This document shows positions 7,991 through 16,634 of a DNA stretch of 29,146 nucleotides, piece after piece. The notes under the pieces were generated by a model. It saw only the letters and a list, made by a program, of their open reading frames with translations, was not told the origin of the DNA and ran no database searches. This DNA comes from an uncultured Collinsella sp. (GTDB lineage: Bacteria > Actinomycetota > Coriobacteriia > Coriobacteriales > Coriobacteriaceae). How positions within the stretch are numbered: position 1 is the stretch's first letter; every line of letters begins with the position of its first letter. The stretch lies in the NCBI GenBank assembly GCA_900551015.1, contig URUI01000020.1, positions 1-29,146 on the forward strand, in the 5' to 3' direction. A program made the translations under genes and the position numbers.

Positions 7991-9511
7991 GTGAGAGAGG
8001 AGAGCCCCCGAAGTGATATGAGGAGGCCCGACTCGGACCGTGCTTCCTCGCTGCGTGGTACGCCGCGTTCCGGACGCGGCGGGCAGACGTTCGGTGAACG
8101 CTATATTGCCGGCGTCCCCGCCCGCATCATGCGCCCCCGTTTGATATTTATGGCCTGCCTGTTTAGCTTGGTTTGCTTTGGCTTGCTGATGGTGTACTCG
8201 GCATCTTCGGTCGAGGCACTGCACGAGAATGGTTCGGCGACGTTTTTCCTGTCTCGACAGGCCGCGTTTGCCGGAGTTGGCGTGCTGGCTATGGTTGCCA
8301 TCGTGCGCATTTTGCCGGACAGTTGGTTTGGGGAAGACGTGCTCAGGATTTTCCTCATAGGTATGATAGGGCTCCTGTTTCTGGTGTTCTTGGTGGGCAG
8401 CGGCAGCCGCGGCGCCACGCGTTGGCTCAACATCGCCGGTATTCAGTTCCAGCCGTCGGAGTTTTTAAAGCCGTTCGCCATCGCGTATTCGGCCATCATG
8501 CTCGACCGCATCTTTTCGCCCGGCGGCAACATCAACGAGTTTCTTCGCAAGATGGGCGTCTACCTGGGCATTTCGCTCTTTCTGATCTTTATTCAGCCCG
8601 ATTTTGGCACCGTTTTGATCATCTTGTTGACCCTCATGTGCATGGCGTTGTTTGCGGGATTGGACCCCAAATATATCGTTTGGACGGTCGTTGCCGGCAT
8701 CGCCGTCATTGCGATCGCCCTTATCGCCGAGCCGTACCGTATGACGCGTGTCGAGGTTGCTTGGAATCCTTGGGCAGACGAATATGGTGACGGCTATCAG
8801 GCAACGCTTGCCATCATGGCGTTTGCCTCGGGCGGCCTATTCGGTCGCGGTATCGGCAACTCCACCATGAAGTACTCGTATTTGCCCGAGGCGCATAACG
8901 ACTACATCTTGGCTATTATCGGCGAGGAAGTTGGCTTTATCGGAACCGTGCTGTTCTTCTTGGTGTTTGCGATGCTGATCTACTCGGCGTTTCGCATTGC
9001 CGAGCAGGCGAGCGACCGTCGCGGAGCACTTATGGCATCGGGTTCCGCGGTCATCCTTGCGGTGCAGTTTTTGATCAACGCGCTGGGCATTCTCAACGTG
9101 TTTCCCATGACGGGCAAGCCGCTGCCGTTTATTAGCTACGGCGGCTCGTCGATTATTGTGTCGCTTATGCTCGCCGGTCTGATCCTGCGCGTTTCGTATG
9201 AGAGCGCCCGTCGCGATGAGTACGACCGTCGCCGCGAGAGCTTTGCCGTTATGGATGAGAGTACCGCCGGCATGCCCCACGTGCGCGGCTATCGATCTTC
9301 GCGTAACGACTTTACCGTCCTGGATGGCTCTGTGACCGAGCCGGAAGCCCGTCCGCGTCAGCGAACGGCGCCGCAAGGTCGTCCTCAGCGTCCCACTCCT
9401 CGCAATGCGTACGGTGGATATAATCGAATCGATTTGAATTCGGACCCATCGGCGCGTTTGCGCACCGATGACCAGGGGCCGCGTGTACGAAGGGATTACC
9501 ATGACCGATAA
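7991..9511 (+). CDS. ftsW: Septal peptidoglycan glycosyltransferase FtsW (SEDS family)
   Basis: FtsW polymerises lipid II at the septum together with the class B PBP encoded at 2124. The protein has about ten membrane segments and SEDS signatures: QPDFGT, AHNDYILAIIGEE, and the near-invariant PLPFISYGGSS before the last membrane helix. GTG at 7991 is chosen because AGGGG at 7980-7984 is six bases upstream. A TTG at 7985 and an ATG at 8018 are alternatives. After the last helix, about 100 residues (from about 405) form a charged Arg-, Pro- and Asp-rich tail with no visible domain. It overlaps murG by 11 bases. Confidence 0.94.
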   Translation: MREESPRSDMRRPDSDRASSLRGTPRSGRGGQTFGERYIAGVPARIMRPRLIFMACLFSLVCFGLLMVYSASSVEALHENGSATFFLSRQAAFAGVGVLAMVAIVRILPDSWFGEDVLRIFLIGMIGLLFLVFLVGSGSRGATRWLNIAGIQFQPSEFLKPFAIAYSAIMLDRIFSPGGNINEFLRKMGVYLGISLFLIFIQPDFGTVLIILLTLMCMALFAGLDPKYIVWTVVAGIAVIAIALIAEPYRMTRVEVAWNPWADEYGDGYQATLAIMAFASGGLFGRGIGNSTMKYSYLPEAHNDYILAIIGEEVGFIGTVLFFLVFAMLIYSAFRIAEQASDRRGALMASGSAVILAVQFLINALGILNVFPMTGKPLPFISYGGSSIIVSLMLAGLILRVSYESARRDEYDRRRESFAVMDESTAGMPHVRGYRSSRNDFTVLDGSVTEPEARPRQRTAPQGRPQRPTPRNAYGGYNRIDLNSDPSARLRTDDQGPRVRRDYHDR

Positions 9512-10616
9512 GATGACCGTTGCTATTGCAGCTGGCGGCACGGCAGGACATATCAACCCCGCGCTCGCCCTGGCCGAGGAGCTGCGTGACCGCGGTCATC
9601 ACGTTGTGTTCGTGGGCCAATCGCGCAAGCTCGAGGGCCGTCTGGTTCCCGAGGCCGGATTCGATTTTGTGCCCATCACGGTCACGGGCTTCGATCGCTC
9701 GCGTCCCTGGACGGCGCTGACCTCGCTGTGGCGCGTCAACAAGGCGAAGCGTGCGCTTGCCAGTCACTTCTCGAAGGTCGGTAAACCCGATGCCGCTATT
9801 GGCTTTGGTGCTTACGTTGAGGTTCCGCTGCTGGGTTGGTGCAAGGGCGCCGGCGTTCCGTATCTGCTGCACGAGCAGAACTCTGTTCCGGGTCTGGCCA
9901 ATAAGATGATGAACTCACATGCCGCCCGCGTGTGCATTTCGGTACCTGCGGCCCGCGCGGTCTTTGAGCGCGAGGGCGACCCCGACCATGTGCTCATGAC
10001 GGGCAATCCCGTGCGTCGTTCGGTGATCGAGGGCGATCGCGCTCGCGGCCGCAAGACGCTCGGTGTGCCCGGGGACGCGACGCTTCTGCTCATCTTTGGT
10101 GGTTCACTCGGTGCTCGGCATCTCAACGAGCGCGTTGCCTCGCTCAAGAGTGAGCTGCTGACCCGCGAGAATCTCTACATTTTGCATTCGACGGGTGCCG
10201 ACGGCTTTGAGGAGACCGAGCGCGCCTTGGCGCTGACGCCCGAGGAGGCGAAGCGCTATCGTGTCCAGCCCTACATCGACAACATGGGCGATATGCTGGC
10301 TGCGGCCGATCTGGTGCTCTCGCGTTCCGGCGCCTCGAGCGTGGCCGAGATCGCCGCGCTTGCCGTGCCCTCGGTACTCGTGCCGTATCCGCACGCTACG
10401 GCCGACCACCAGACTACGAATGCGCGTTACCTGGTCGATGCCGGTGCCGGCGTGCTATGCGCCGATGCCGATATCGATGCCCCTGCCTTTGCCGACGAAC
10501 TGCTGCACCTGATCGATGACGCTGCGGTGCGTGATGCCATGCGTCAGGCGGCGCGTGGCTTGGCCCAGGACCGTGCCGCCGCACTTTTGGCCGACGCGGT
10601 AGAGGGATTGCGTTAG
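9501..10616 (+). CDS. murG: UDP-GlcNAc:lipid I N-acetylglucosaminyltransferase MurG
   Basis: MurG adds GlcNAc to lipid I to give lipid II on the cytoplasmic face of the membrane. It is a GT-B glycosyltransferase of 371 residues. The N-terminal glycine loop GGTAGH is at residues 12-17. Other markers are LHEQNSVPGLAN, the second glycine-rich loop GGSLGARHLN, and HATADHQTTNA in the UDP-GlcNAc-binding C-terminal half. ATG at 9501 is chosen because AAGGG lies six to eight bases upstream. An upstream in-frame start at 9468 would sit deep inside ftsW and lacks support. The 11-base overlap with ftsW suggests translational coupling. Confidence 0.96.
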   Translation: MTDKMTVAIAAGGTAGHINPALALAEELRDRGHHVVFVGQSRKLEGRLVPEAGFDFVPITVTGFDRSRPWTALTSLWRVNKAKRALASHFSKVGKPDAAIGFGAYVEVPLLGWCKGAGVPYLLHEQNSVPGLANKMMNSHAARVCISVPAARAVFEREGDPDHVLMTGNPVRRSVIEGDRARGRKTLGVPGDATLLLIFGGSLGARHLNERVASLKSELLTRENLYILHSTGADGFEETERALALTPEEAKRYRVQPYIDNMGDMLAAADLVLSRSGASSVAEIAALAVPSVLVPYPHATADHQTTNARYLVDAGAGVLCADADIDAPAFADELLHLIDDAAVRDAMRQAARGLAQDRAAALLADAVEGLR

Positions 10617-10713
10617 TTAGACGGGATATCGCCGGTCGCCCTCGCGCGGATGCGGTAGGTGCGGTACAGTTAACGGGTTACAGGCAGTGTTTACGCAAGG
10701 AGTACACGAGCAC

Positions 10714-12132
10714 ATGGCTGATTCCCAGACTGCAACCTCCGCGCCCGAGTTCAAGAGCGCCCACTTTATCGGTATCGGTGGCGCCGGCATGAGCGGCATC
10801 GCCCTCGTCCTGCACGAGCGCGGTTATACCGTTACCGGCTCCGACCTTAAGACGTCGCGCTATATTCGCCAGCTTACCCGCGCCGGCGTGAAGGTCCACG
10901 TGGGCCACGAGGCTGCGACGATCGACGAGGTCAAGCCCGACGTGGTTGTGGTCTCCACCGCTATTCCCGAGTCCAACCCCGAGCTCGTGCGTGCCCGCGA
11001 GCTCGGTATTCCCGTGTGGCCCCGTGCCAAGATGCTCTCGGCCCTGGGCCACGGCTACACCACCATCGCCGTTGCCGGCACGCACGGTAAGACCACGACG
11101 TCTTCGATGTGCGCCACGATGCTCGATCGCATGGGTCTGGACCCCAGCTTTTTAATCGGCGGCATCGTCGAGGGCTACGACACCAACGGCAAGAACGGCT
11201 CGGGTGACTACTTTGTCGCCGAGGCCGACGAGTCCGACAGCTCGTTTCTGTTCCTGAACCCCAACGTGGTCATCGTCACCAACGTCGAGGCCGACCATCT
11301 CGATCACTACTCGGGCATCGAGGAGATCGAGGCCACCTTCGCCAAGTTTATGGGGCTGGTGGGCGAGGACGGCACCGTTATCGTTTGCGGCGAGGACCCG
11401 CATCTGGTCGAGCTCGCCAAGTCGACGGGCCGTCATGTGCTTTCCTATGGCTTTGCCGAGAACAACGACATCGTCTGCGTACATCCGGATGTCAAGGGCA
11501 TCCAGAGCGACTTTATCGTTCGCTTTGAGGACGGCACCGAGCACGCTGTCGAGATTAAGAGCAACCCCGGTCGTCACAACATGCTCAACGCCACGGCCGT
11601 CTTGACCGTCGCGCATGTCCTAGGCCTCGATATCGATGCCGCCGCTCGGGCACTTTCGAGTTTTGAGGGCGTCCGCCGTCGCTTTACCCACGTGGGCGAT
11701 ATCGACGGTATCACGGTGGTTGACGATTACGGCCATCATCCCACCGAGATCAAGGCGACGCTCGCTGCCGCCTCTTCGCTGGGCTACAAAGATGTCGATG
11801 TCGTGTTCCAACCGCACCGCTATTCGCGCCTGCAGGCTCTGTGCGATGACTTTGCCGATGCCTTTGCCAACGCCGATAAGCTGCTGCTGATCGATGTGTT
11901 CTCCGCCGGCGAGATGCCGATTCCGGGCGTTACCTCAAAGATGCTCGCAGATACCGTTCGCGCCAAGCACCCCGGCAAGGAGGTCGTGTACTGCTCCAGC
12001 CGTCTTGAGCTCAACCATGAGCTTGAGAAGCTCGTGGGCGAGGGCGACCTGCTGCTCACCATGGGTGCCGGCGACGTTACGACCGTCGGCCCCGAGTTCA
12101 TCGAGTATCTGACTGCCAAGAAAGACGCTTAA
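10714..12132 (+). CDS. murC: UDP-N-acetylmuramate--L-alanine ligase MurC
   Basis: MurC ligates the first residue, L-Ala, to UDP-MurNAc. The 472-residue protein has the N-terminal FIGIGGAGMSG nucleotide-binding motif, the ATP loop GTHGKTTTSS starting at G122 with K126, then EADESDSSFL and the C-terminal VDDYGHHPTEI typical of MurC. ATG at 10714 with AAGGAG at 10697-10702 is preferred to GTG at 10687, which has no ribosome site. The 97-base gap after murG is one of the larger gaps in the cluster and could hold a weak promoter, but no convincing -35/-10 pair was seen. Confidence 0.96.
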   Translation: MADSQTATSAPEFKSAHFIGIGGAGMSGIALVLHERGYTVTGSDLKTSRYIRQLTRAGVKVHVGHEAATIDEVKPDVVVVSTAIPESNPELVRARELGIPVWPRAKMLSALGHGYTTIAVAGTHGKTTTSSMCATMLDRMGLDPSFLIGGIVEGYDTNGKNGSGDYFVAEADESDSSFLFLNPNVVIVTNVEADHLDHYSGIEEIEATFAKFMGLVGEDGTVIVCGEDPHLVELAKSTGRHVLSYGFAENNDIVCVHPDVKGIQSDFIVRFEDGTEHAVEIKSNPGRHNMLNATAVLTVAHVLGLDIDAAARALSSFEGVRRRFTHVGDIDGITVVDDYGHHPTEIKATLAAASSLGYKDVDVVFQPHRYSRLQALCDDFADAFANADKLLLIDVFSAGEMPIPGVTSKMLADTVRAKHPGKEVVYCSSRLELNHELEKLVGEGDLLLTMGAGDVTTVGPEFIEYLTAKKDA

Positions 12133-12137
12133 CCTCT

Positions 12138-13049
12138 ATGGGTCTGTTTAACGCCGTCATGGCGCTTTCGGGCATGATCGACACGGATGTGGTCGAGGAC
12201 GAACGTCTTGCACGCCATACAAGCTATCGTATCGGCGGCAAGGCCGACCTCTTTGTGACGTGCCATAGCTATCATGCCCTGCGTCGCGCCGTGGCGGTGC
12301 TTGACCGCGAGCGGGTGCCGTGGGTGATTATCGGCAAGGGGTCCAACCTGTTAGTTGCCGATGCCGGTTATCGCGGCGCCGTTATTTCGCTGGGACGTGA
12401 GTTTCAGCGCACGGTTGTTGCCGAGGACGGCTGCACGCTGACCGTTGGTGCGGGCGTGATGTTCGCGCGTTTGGTCAACGACGCCTTGTCGCGTGGGCTT
12501 TCGGGCCTTGAGTTCGCGGTCGGTATTCCCGGTTCGGTCGGCGGCGCCGTGTCCATGAACGCAGGCACGCGGAGCGAGTGGATCGGCTCCCTTGTCGAGG
12601 ACGTGGTCACGTTCGATCCGGCGTCCGGTATTAAGCACTATGCAGGGTCCGAGCTCGCTTGGGGGTATCGCGAGTGCAGCCTGCCGCGTAACGAGATCAT
12701 TCTCGAGTGCGTGCTTAAGCTCAAGGCCGCGCCCAAGGCCGACATTCGCGAGCGCATGGAGCGGTACCTGACGCGCCGCAAGCGCACGCAGCCCATGGGC
12801 CGTGCATCCTGCGGATCTGTTTTTCGCAACCCGCCCGACGCAAGCGTGGGCAAGTTGATTGAGGATTGTGGATTAAAGGGTTTTTCGGTTGGCGGTGCGG
12901 AAGTTTCGCCCGTACACGCTAATTTTATCGTTAATAACGGAACCGCCTCGGCCGATGACGTGGCCGCGGTTATCAGGCATGTGCGCGGAAAGGTGAGGGA
13001 GGCGTATGGCATCGAGCTCAGACCGGAAGTTAAATTCCTCGGCTTCTAG
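12138..13049 (+). CDS. murB: UDP-N-acetylenolpyruvoylglucosamine reductase MurB
   Basis: MurB is the FAD- and NADPH-dependent reductase that makes UDP-MurNAc. The 303-residue length fits the shorter (type II) form. FAD-binding markers are GKGSNLLVADAG and GIPGSVGGAVSMNAG (residues 129-143). The proton-donating serine is probably S227 in SCGSVFRNP, and the conserved C-terminal glutamate is in ELRPEVKFLGF. The start has no obvious ribosome site; in-frame ATGs at 12159 and 12174 are alternatives. It begins five bases after murC and its last 44 bases overlap the start of ftsQ in another frame. Confidence 0.94.
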   Translation: MGLFNAVMALSGMIDTDVVEDERLARHTSYRIGGKADLFVTCHSYHALRRAVAVLDRERVPWVIIGKGSNLLVADAGYRGAVISLGREFQRTVVAEDGCTLTVGAGVMFARLVNDALSRGLSGLEFAVGIPGSVGGAVSMNAGTRSEWIGSLVEDVVTFDPASGIKHYAGSELAWGYRECSLPRNEIILECVLKLKAAPKADIRERMERYLTRRKRTQPMGRASCGSVFRNPPDASVGKLIEDCGLKGFSVGGAEVSPVHANFIVNNGTASADDVAAVIRHVRGKVREAYGIELRPEVKFLGF

Positions 13050-14271
13050 AGCGACGAAACCAACCTTCCGCCGCGCCGGAGGGCGTTCCGGCGCACCTGC
13101 CCAGCCTCAACATAAGCCTGCCATGCCCTCCAAGTCTGTTGGGCCCGTTCGTCCTGCCAAGCGCCCGGTCGTCGGCTCGCAGCTGGGAGGACGCCCCGCT
13201 TCTAAAAAGACGAGTCGTCCGGCTCCGTGTCCATCGGTGACGCCCAAGCCGGCGATGGGCACCAAGACCTCCCGACCCATGGCGACGAACAGGCCTTCGC
13301 TGAGAGCTCGTGCGCCGCATACCAGTCGTTCGTTTGCTGGCGCTAAGCCGCGTTCACTGACATCGGTACCCGCCGCCAAGGCGTCTTCGGCAACAAAGGG
13401 CATCAATCCTCTGCCATCGCTGGGTGCCATGGCAAGCAAGACGGCCGACGCCGCTTCTGCCATTAAGGGTAAGGGCAAGATCGCGGGCGGCATCCTGGCA
13501 GCCGTGGCCGTACTTGCCATTATTGCCATCGTCGTCATCAACTCTGGCCTGTTTGCCGCAACCGATATCCAGATTAATGGTAGCGAGCATGTGACCAAGC
13601 ACGACGCCATGCAACTCATCAATCTTCCCGAGAACACGTCGCTCTTTAACGTGGATCCCGATCAGATTACCGAGGGCCTCAAGCAAAACCCGTGGGTCTC
13701 GGGCGTGGATATCCAGCGCCAGTTTCCCCATACGCTTATCATCACGCCGACGGAGCGTAAAGTTATCGCCATTGCGTATATCAGCTCCGACGACCTTGCC
13801 TGGGCGATCGGAGACGATGACACCTGGATCGCTCCGCTGTCGACGTCTGTCGAGGTGGACGACCAGGGGGGCGTCATTACATCGGGGGAGGGCGCCAACA
13901 CCCTGACCGGCATCGATGCGGCCCTGGCGCTTGCCAAGCACTACGGTGCCGTGCTGTTGACTGACGTCTCGGCCGATGTCGCACCGGTTTCGGGTCGGGC
14001 GGTGAGCTCCAAGGCCGTCAAGGCCGGCCTGGATTACGCACGCGGTTTTTCGAGCGAGTTCTTGGGCCAGGTGAAGGATATTTCCACGCCTTCCGTTGAG
14101 GCCATCTCGGCAAATCTCGACAATGGCGTCGAGGTGTCGCTGGGCGATTCGGATGATATCGCCAAGAAAGAACGCATCGTGACCAAGTTACTTTCGCAGG
14201 TAGAGGGCGTAACCTATATCAATGTGCGCTCTCCGGGCAACTACACGTTTAGGAACGCACCGACCGCCTAG
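13006..14271 (+). CDS. ftsQ: Cell division protein FtsQ/DivIB (POTRA domain)
   Basis: FtsQ is a bitopic divisome protein that bridges early and late division proteins. The 421-residue protein has a very long cytoplasmic N-terminus (about 155 residues) rich in Ser, Pro, Arg, Lys and Ala. A membrane segment at about 159-180 is followed by a POTRA domain beginning ATDIQINGSEHV, with NTSLFNVDP and NPWVSGVDIQRQFPHTL typical of FtsQ. ATG at 13006 is well supported by AGGTGAGGGAGG at 12991-13002, although it lies 44 bases inside murB. A shorter start (ATG at 13129) would remove part of the tail. The usual cytoplasmic part is some 20-100 residues, so this one is unusually long. Confidence 0.9.
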   Translation: MASSSDRKLNSSASRATKPTFRRAGGRSGAPAQPQHKPAMPSKSVGPVRPAKRPVVGSQLGGRPASKKTSRPAPCPSVTPKPAMGTKTSRPMATNRPSLRARAPHTSRSFAGAKPRSLTSVPAAKASSATKGINPLPSLGAMASKTADAASAIKGKGKIAGGILAAVAVLAIIAIVVINSGLFAATDIQINGSEHVTKHDAMQLINLPENTSLFNVDPDQITEGLKQNPWVSGVDIQRQFPHTLIITPTERKVIAIAYISSDDLAWAIGDDDTWIAPLSTSVEVDDQGGVITSGEGANTLTGIDAALALAKHYGAVLLTDVSADVAPVSGRAVSSKAVKAGLDYARGFSSEFLGQVKDISTPSVEAISANLDNGVEVSLGDSDDIAKKERIVTKLLSQVEGVTYINVRSPGNYTFRNAPTA

Positions 14272-14440
14272 CATCCTAAATGGCTTTGTTGAGGGGCCAT
14301 ACCACGCCGTTTATCTGGTTTGTTTGGTTTTCACGGTCAATTATTTGACTGATACGTTCATAATGTGCAAACATAATACGGTTTACCTTTGCATTTACTT
14401 TCAACCTAAAGGTTAATGTGCGCAGGGGTCAACCCATGCT
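14272..14440 (+). promoter_or_regulatory. AT-rich ftsQ-ftsZ spacer, probable ftsZ promoter region
   Basis: This 169-base gap is much more AT-rich than its neighbours, in a cluster where other gaps are small. TTGACT at 14345-14350 is a good -35 candidate. CATAAT occurs at 14359-14364 and 14372-14377, but the spacers (8 and 21 bases) are not ideal, so the exact promoter is unresolved. A small perfect inverted repeat, AACCT-AA-AGGTT, lies at 14403-14414. No terminator with a T-run was seen, so read-through from ftsQ is likely in addition to a separate ftsZ promoter. Confidence 0.5.
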
Positions 14441-14470
14441 ATGGCTATAACCTTTGTTCGGAGGACCGAC

Positions 14471-15625
14471 ATGCACGAGACAGAGATCAACAACTACCTT
14501 GCCGTCATTAAGGTGGTCGGCGTCGGCGGCGGCGGTACCAACGCGGTCAATCGAATGATCGAAGAGGGCATCCGCGGCGTCGAGTTTGTTGCCATCAACA
14601 CCGATGCTCAGGCACTCGCGATCTCTGATGCCGATATCAAGGTGCACATCGGCACCGACCTTACCCGCGGCCTGGGCGCCGGCGCCAACCCCGAGGTTGG
14701 TCGCAAGGCTGCCGATGAATCCCGCGACGATATCGCCGAGGCGCTCGCTGGTGCCGACATGGTGTTCATCACCTGCGGCGAGGGCGGTGGTACCGGTACC
14801 GGCGCCGCTCCCATCGTTGCCGATATTGCGATGAACGAGGTCGGCGCGCTGACCGTCGCCGTCGTGACCAAGCCCTTCACCTTCGAGGGTCGCAAGCGCA
14901 AGAAGAGTGCCGAGGAGGGCATCAAGACCCTCTCCGATTGCGTCGACACCATGATCGTTATCCCTAACGACAAGCTGCTCGACATCGCCGAGAAGAAGAC
15001 CACGATGCTCGAGGCGTTCGCGATTGCCGATGGCGTCCTTTCCCAGGGCACCCAGGGCATCACCGACCTCATCACCGTCCCGGGTATTATCAACCTGGAC
15101 TTCGCCGATGTTAAGACCATCATGAAGCAGGCCGGTACCGCCATGATGGGTATCGGTACCGCCTCTGGGGACACCCGTGCCGTCGACGCTGCCCAGCAGG
15201 CTATCTCCAGTCCGCTGCTCGAGAGCTCCATCGATGGCGCCACGCGCGTCCTGCTTTCCATCGCCGGCTCCAAGGACCTGGGCATCCAGGAGATCAGCGA
15301 TGCCGCCGACGTTGTCGCCAATGCCGTCGACCCCGAGGCCAACATCATCTTTGGTACCGTTGTTGACGAGTCCCTGGGTGACCAGGTACGCATCACCGTT
15401 ATCGCCACGGGCTTCTCCGACTCTAACGTCAACCGTCAGGACGAGCTCTTTGCTGCTCAGCAGTCTCAGGGCAAGGTAGCCGCTTCCGCTGAGCCGCAGC
15501 GCACTGCTCCGGCTGCCAGTCCGGCTCAGGCCGCGCCGACTCGCAACGTCGGTGGTACCGAGCTGCCCAACTTTGGCAACGACCAGTTTGAGCTTCCCGA
15601 CTTCCTCAAGCGTGGCAGCTTCTAA
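14471..15625 (+). CDS. ftsZ: Cell division GTPase FtsZ
   Basis: FtsZ is the tubulin-like GTPase that forms the Z ring. The preferred 384-residue product starts at ATG 14471, with GGAGG at 14460-14464 six bases upstream; ATG at 14441 would add ten residues without a ribosome site. GVGGGGTNAVNRM is the first nucleotide loop. The tubulin signature GGGTGTG is at residues 105-111, followed by the T7-loop region. A linker rich in Ala, Pro and Gln leads to the conserved C-terminal peptide ELPDFLKRG, the expected docking site for SepF, which is encoded downstream at 21989. A strong terminator follows. Confidence 0.98.
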   Translation: MHETEINNYLAVIKVVGVGGGGTNAVNRMIEEGIRGVEFVAINTDAQALAISDADIKVHIGTDLTRGLGAGANPEVGRKAADESRDDIAEALAGADMVFITCGEGGGTGTGAAPIVADIAMNEVGALTVAVVTKPFTFEGRKRKKSAEEGIKTLSDCVDTMIVIPNDKLLDIAEKKTTMLEAFAIADGVLSQGTQGITDLITVPGIINLDFADVKTIMKQAGTAMMGIGTASGDTRAVDAAQQAISSPLLESSIDGATRVLLSIAGSKDLGIQEISDAADVVANAVDPEANIIFGTVVDESLGDQVRITVIATGFSDSNVNRQDELFAAQQSQGKVAASAEPQRTAPAASPAQAAPTRNVGGTELPNFGNDQFELPDFLKRGSF

Positions 15626-15650
15626 GTTGTTCATCTCTTTATTTTGCACC

Positions 15651-15685
15651 GGGGCGCATCCGTATGGGTGCGCCCCTTTTGTTTT
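15651..15685 (+). terminator. Rho-independent terminator after ftsZ
   Basis: An 11-bp stem (15651-15661 with 15666-15676, one G-T pair) closes a four-base loop and is followed by TTTTGTTTT. It separates the dcw cluster from the pgeF-pst operon. Confidence 0.95.
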
Positions 15686-15710
15686 GACTCTGTAAACCCG
15701 AGTATCCAAT

Positions 15711-15732
15711 CTCTTTACGTTCTCTTTACGTT
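15711..15732 (+). promoter_or_regulatory. Candidate Pho box (tandem 11-bp direct repeat)
   Basis: CTCTTTACGTT occurs twice without any gap, at 15711-15721 and 15722-15732. An 11-bp period equals one helical turn and is the spacing of PhoB/PhoP binding repeats known from Escherichia coli, Bacillus and Streptomyces. The TTTACG core resembles the TTWACA and GTTCACC type half-sites. It lies about 100 bases before pgeF, which is cotranscribed with pstSCAB. A candidate -10, TATCCT at 15751-15756, lies 18 bases downstream, so the box would occupy the -35 position as in activated Pho promoters. Confidence 0.65.
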
Positions 15733-15775
15733 TGCCTCCAAAGCAGCGGGTATCCTTTTTAAGAAGTATGACAGC

Positions 15776-15805
15776 CGTGTAAACACGACTGTGCGGCGAC
15801 GCCGC
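15776..15805 (+). promoter_or_regulatory. Leader inverted repeats upstream of pgeF
   Basis: Two short inverted repeats lie in the probable 5' leader. CGTGT-AA-ACACG is at 15776-15787. GCGGC-GAC-GCCGC is at 15793-15805 and would form a compact RNA hairpin about 16 bases before the ribosome site (GGAGG near 15822). Either could be an operator or an mRNA stability element; the sequence does not decide. Confidence 0.35.
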
Positions 15806-15833
15806 GGTACTTGTTGTATTAGGAGGCTTTAGT

Positions 15834-16634
15834 ATGGCAGCACGTGCGGACAGAGTTTCGCGTGTCGACCATGATGGAGTTACGTTGGTGGAGGGCGCGA
15901 TAGCAGATGCCCGCTTTGCCTTTACCGAGCGCACCGGTGGCGTTTCTGAAGATGCGTACTCCTCACTCAACCTGGGATCGCATGTAGGCGATGACCCCTT
16001 TGCTGTTCAAGAAAATCGTCGTCGAGCGCTCGAAGCCATGGGCGCCGCCGAGTGCGAGCACAATCTGCTCGTGCCCAATCAAGTACATGGTGACCATATC
16101 GTTACGGTGATCTCGAACGGCGCCGACGATCTTGAGGCTGTTCGCGAGCAGATTGCCGAGGGCTGCGATGCCATCGTCTGCACGGCCCGTAAGGTGCCCG
16201 TGATGCTTTGCTTTGCCGATTGCGTTCCCGTGGTGCTGGTTGCTCCTAACGGTTTTGCCGTGGTGCATTCTGGCTGGAAGGGCACGATTGCGCGTATTTC
16301 CACCAAGGCCTGCCAAGCGCTCTGCGAGGCGGCTGGCTGCACACCAAAGGACATTTCTGCCTATATTGGGCCCCATATCCTAGGCGACGAGTACGAGGTG
16401 TCCCAAGAACGTATGGATCGCTTTGCCGTCGAATTCGCGTGCATCGATGCTACCGATTCCCGTATGCTCGATCTTTCCGCCGCCATTCGCGAGACGCTGG
16501 TGGATGCCGGTGTCGATGTGAACGGCATTGTGGACACCAAACTTTCCACCGTTCGTCAGAACGACCGTTTTTATTCCTACCGCAACGAGGGTGGCACCTG
16601 CGGGCGCCATGCAGCGATCGGCGTGATGCTATGA
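15834..16634 (+). CDS. pgeF: Peptidoglycan editing factor PgeF (YfiH/YlmD, laccase-domain family)
   Basis: This family hydrolyses wrongly incorporated amino acids such as L-Ser from UDP-MurNAc-L-Ser; it has also been described as a multicopper polyphenol oxidase or purine nucleoside phosphorylase-like fold. The 266-residue protein has the metal-site motifs NQVHGD (residues about 82-87), CFADCVPV and HSGWKGT, and a C-terminal RNEGGTCGRH. GGAGG near 15822 precedes the ATG. In many Gram-positives yfiH follows ftsZ, as here. It overlaps pstS by ATGA (16631-16634), joining cell wall quality control to a phosphate uptake operon. Confidence 0.92.
   Translation: MAARADRVSRVDHDGVTLVEGAIADARFAFTERTGGVSEDAYSSLNLGSHVGDDPFAVQENRRRALEAMGAAECEHNLLVPNQVHGDHIVTVISNGADDLEAVREQIAEGCDAIVCTARKVPVMLCFADCVPVVLVAPNGFAVVHSGWKGTIARISTKACQALCEAAGCTPKDISAYIGPHILGDEYEVSQERMDRFAVEFACIDATDSRMLDLSAAIRETLVDAGVDVNGIVDTKLSTVRQNDRFYSYRNEGGTCGRHAAIGVML

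Noticed and set aside
14280..14301. Terminator between ftsQ and ftsZ
   Set aside because: Only a 5-bp ATGGC/GCCAT stem with a long loop and no T-run directly after it.
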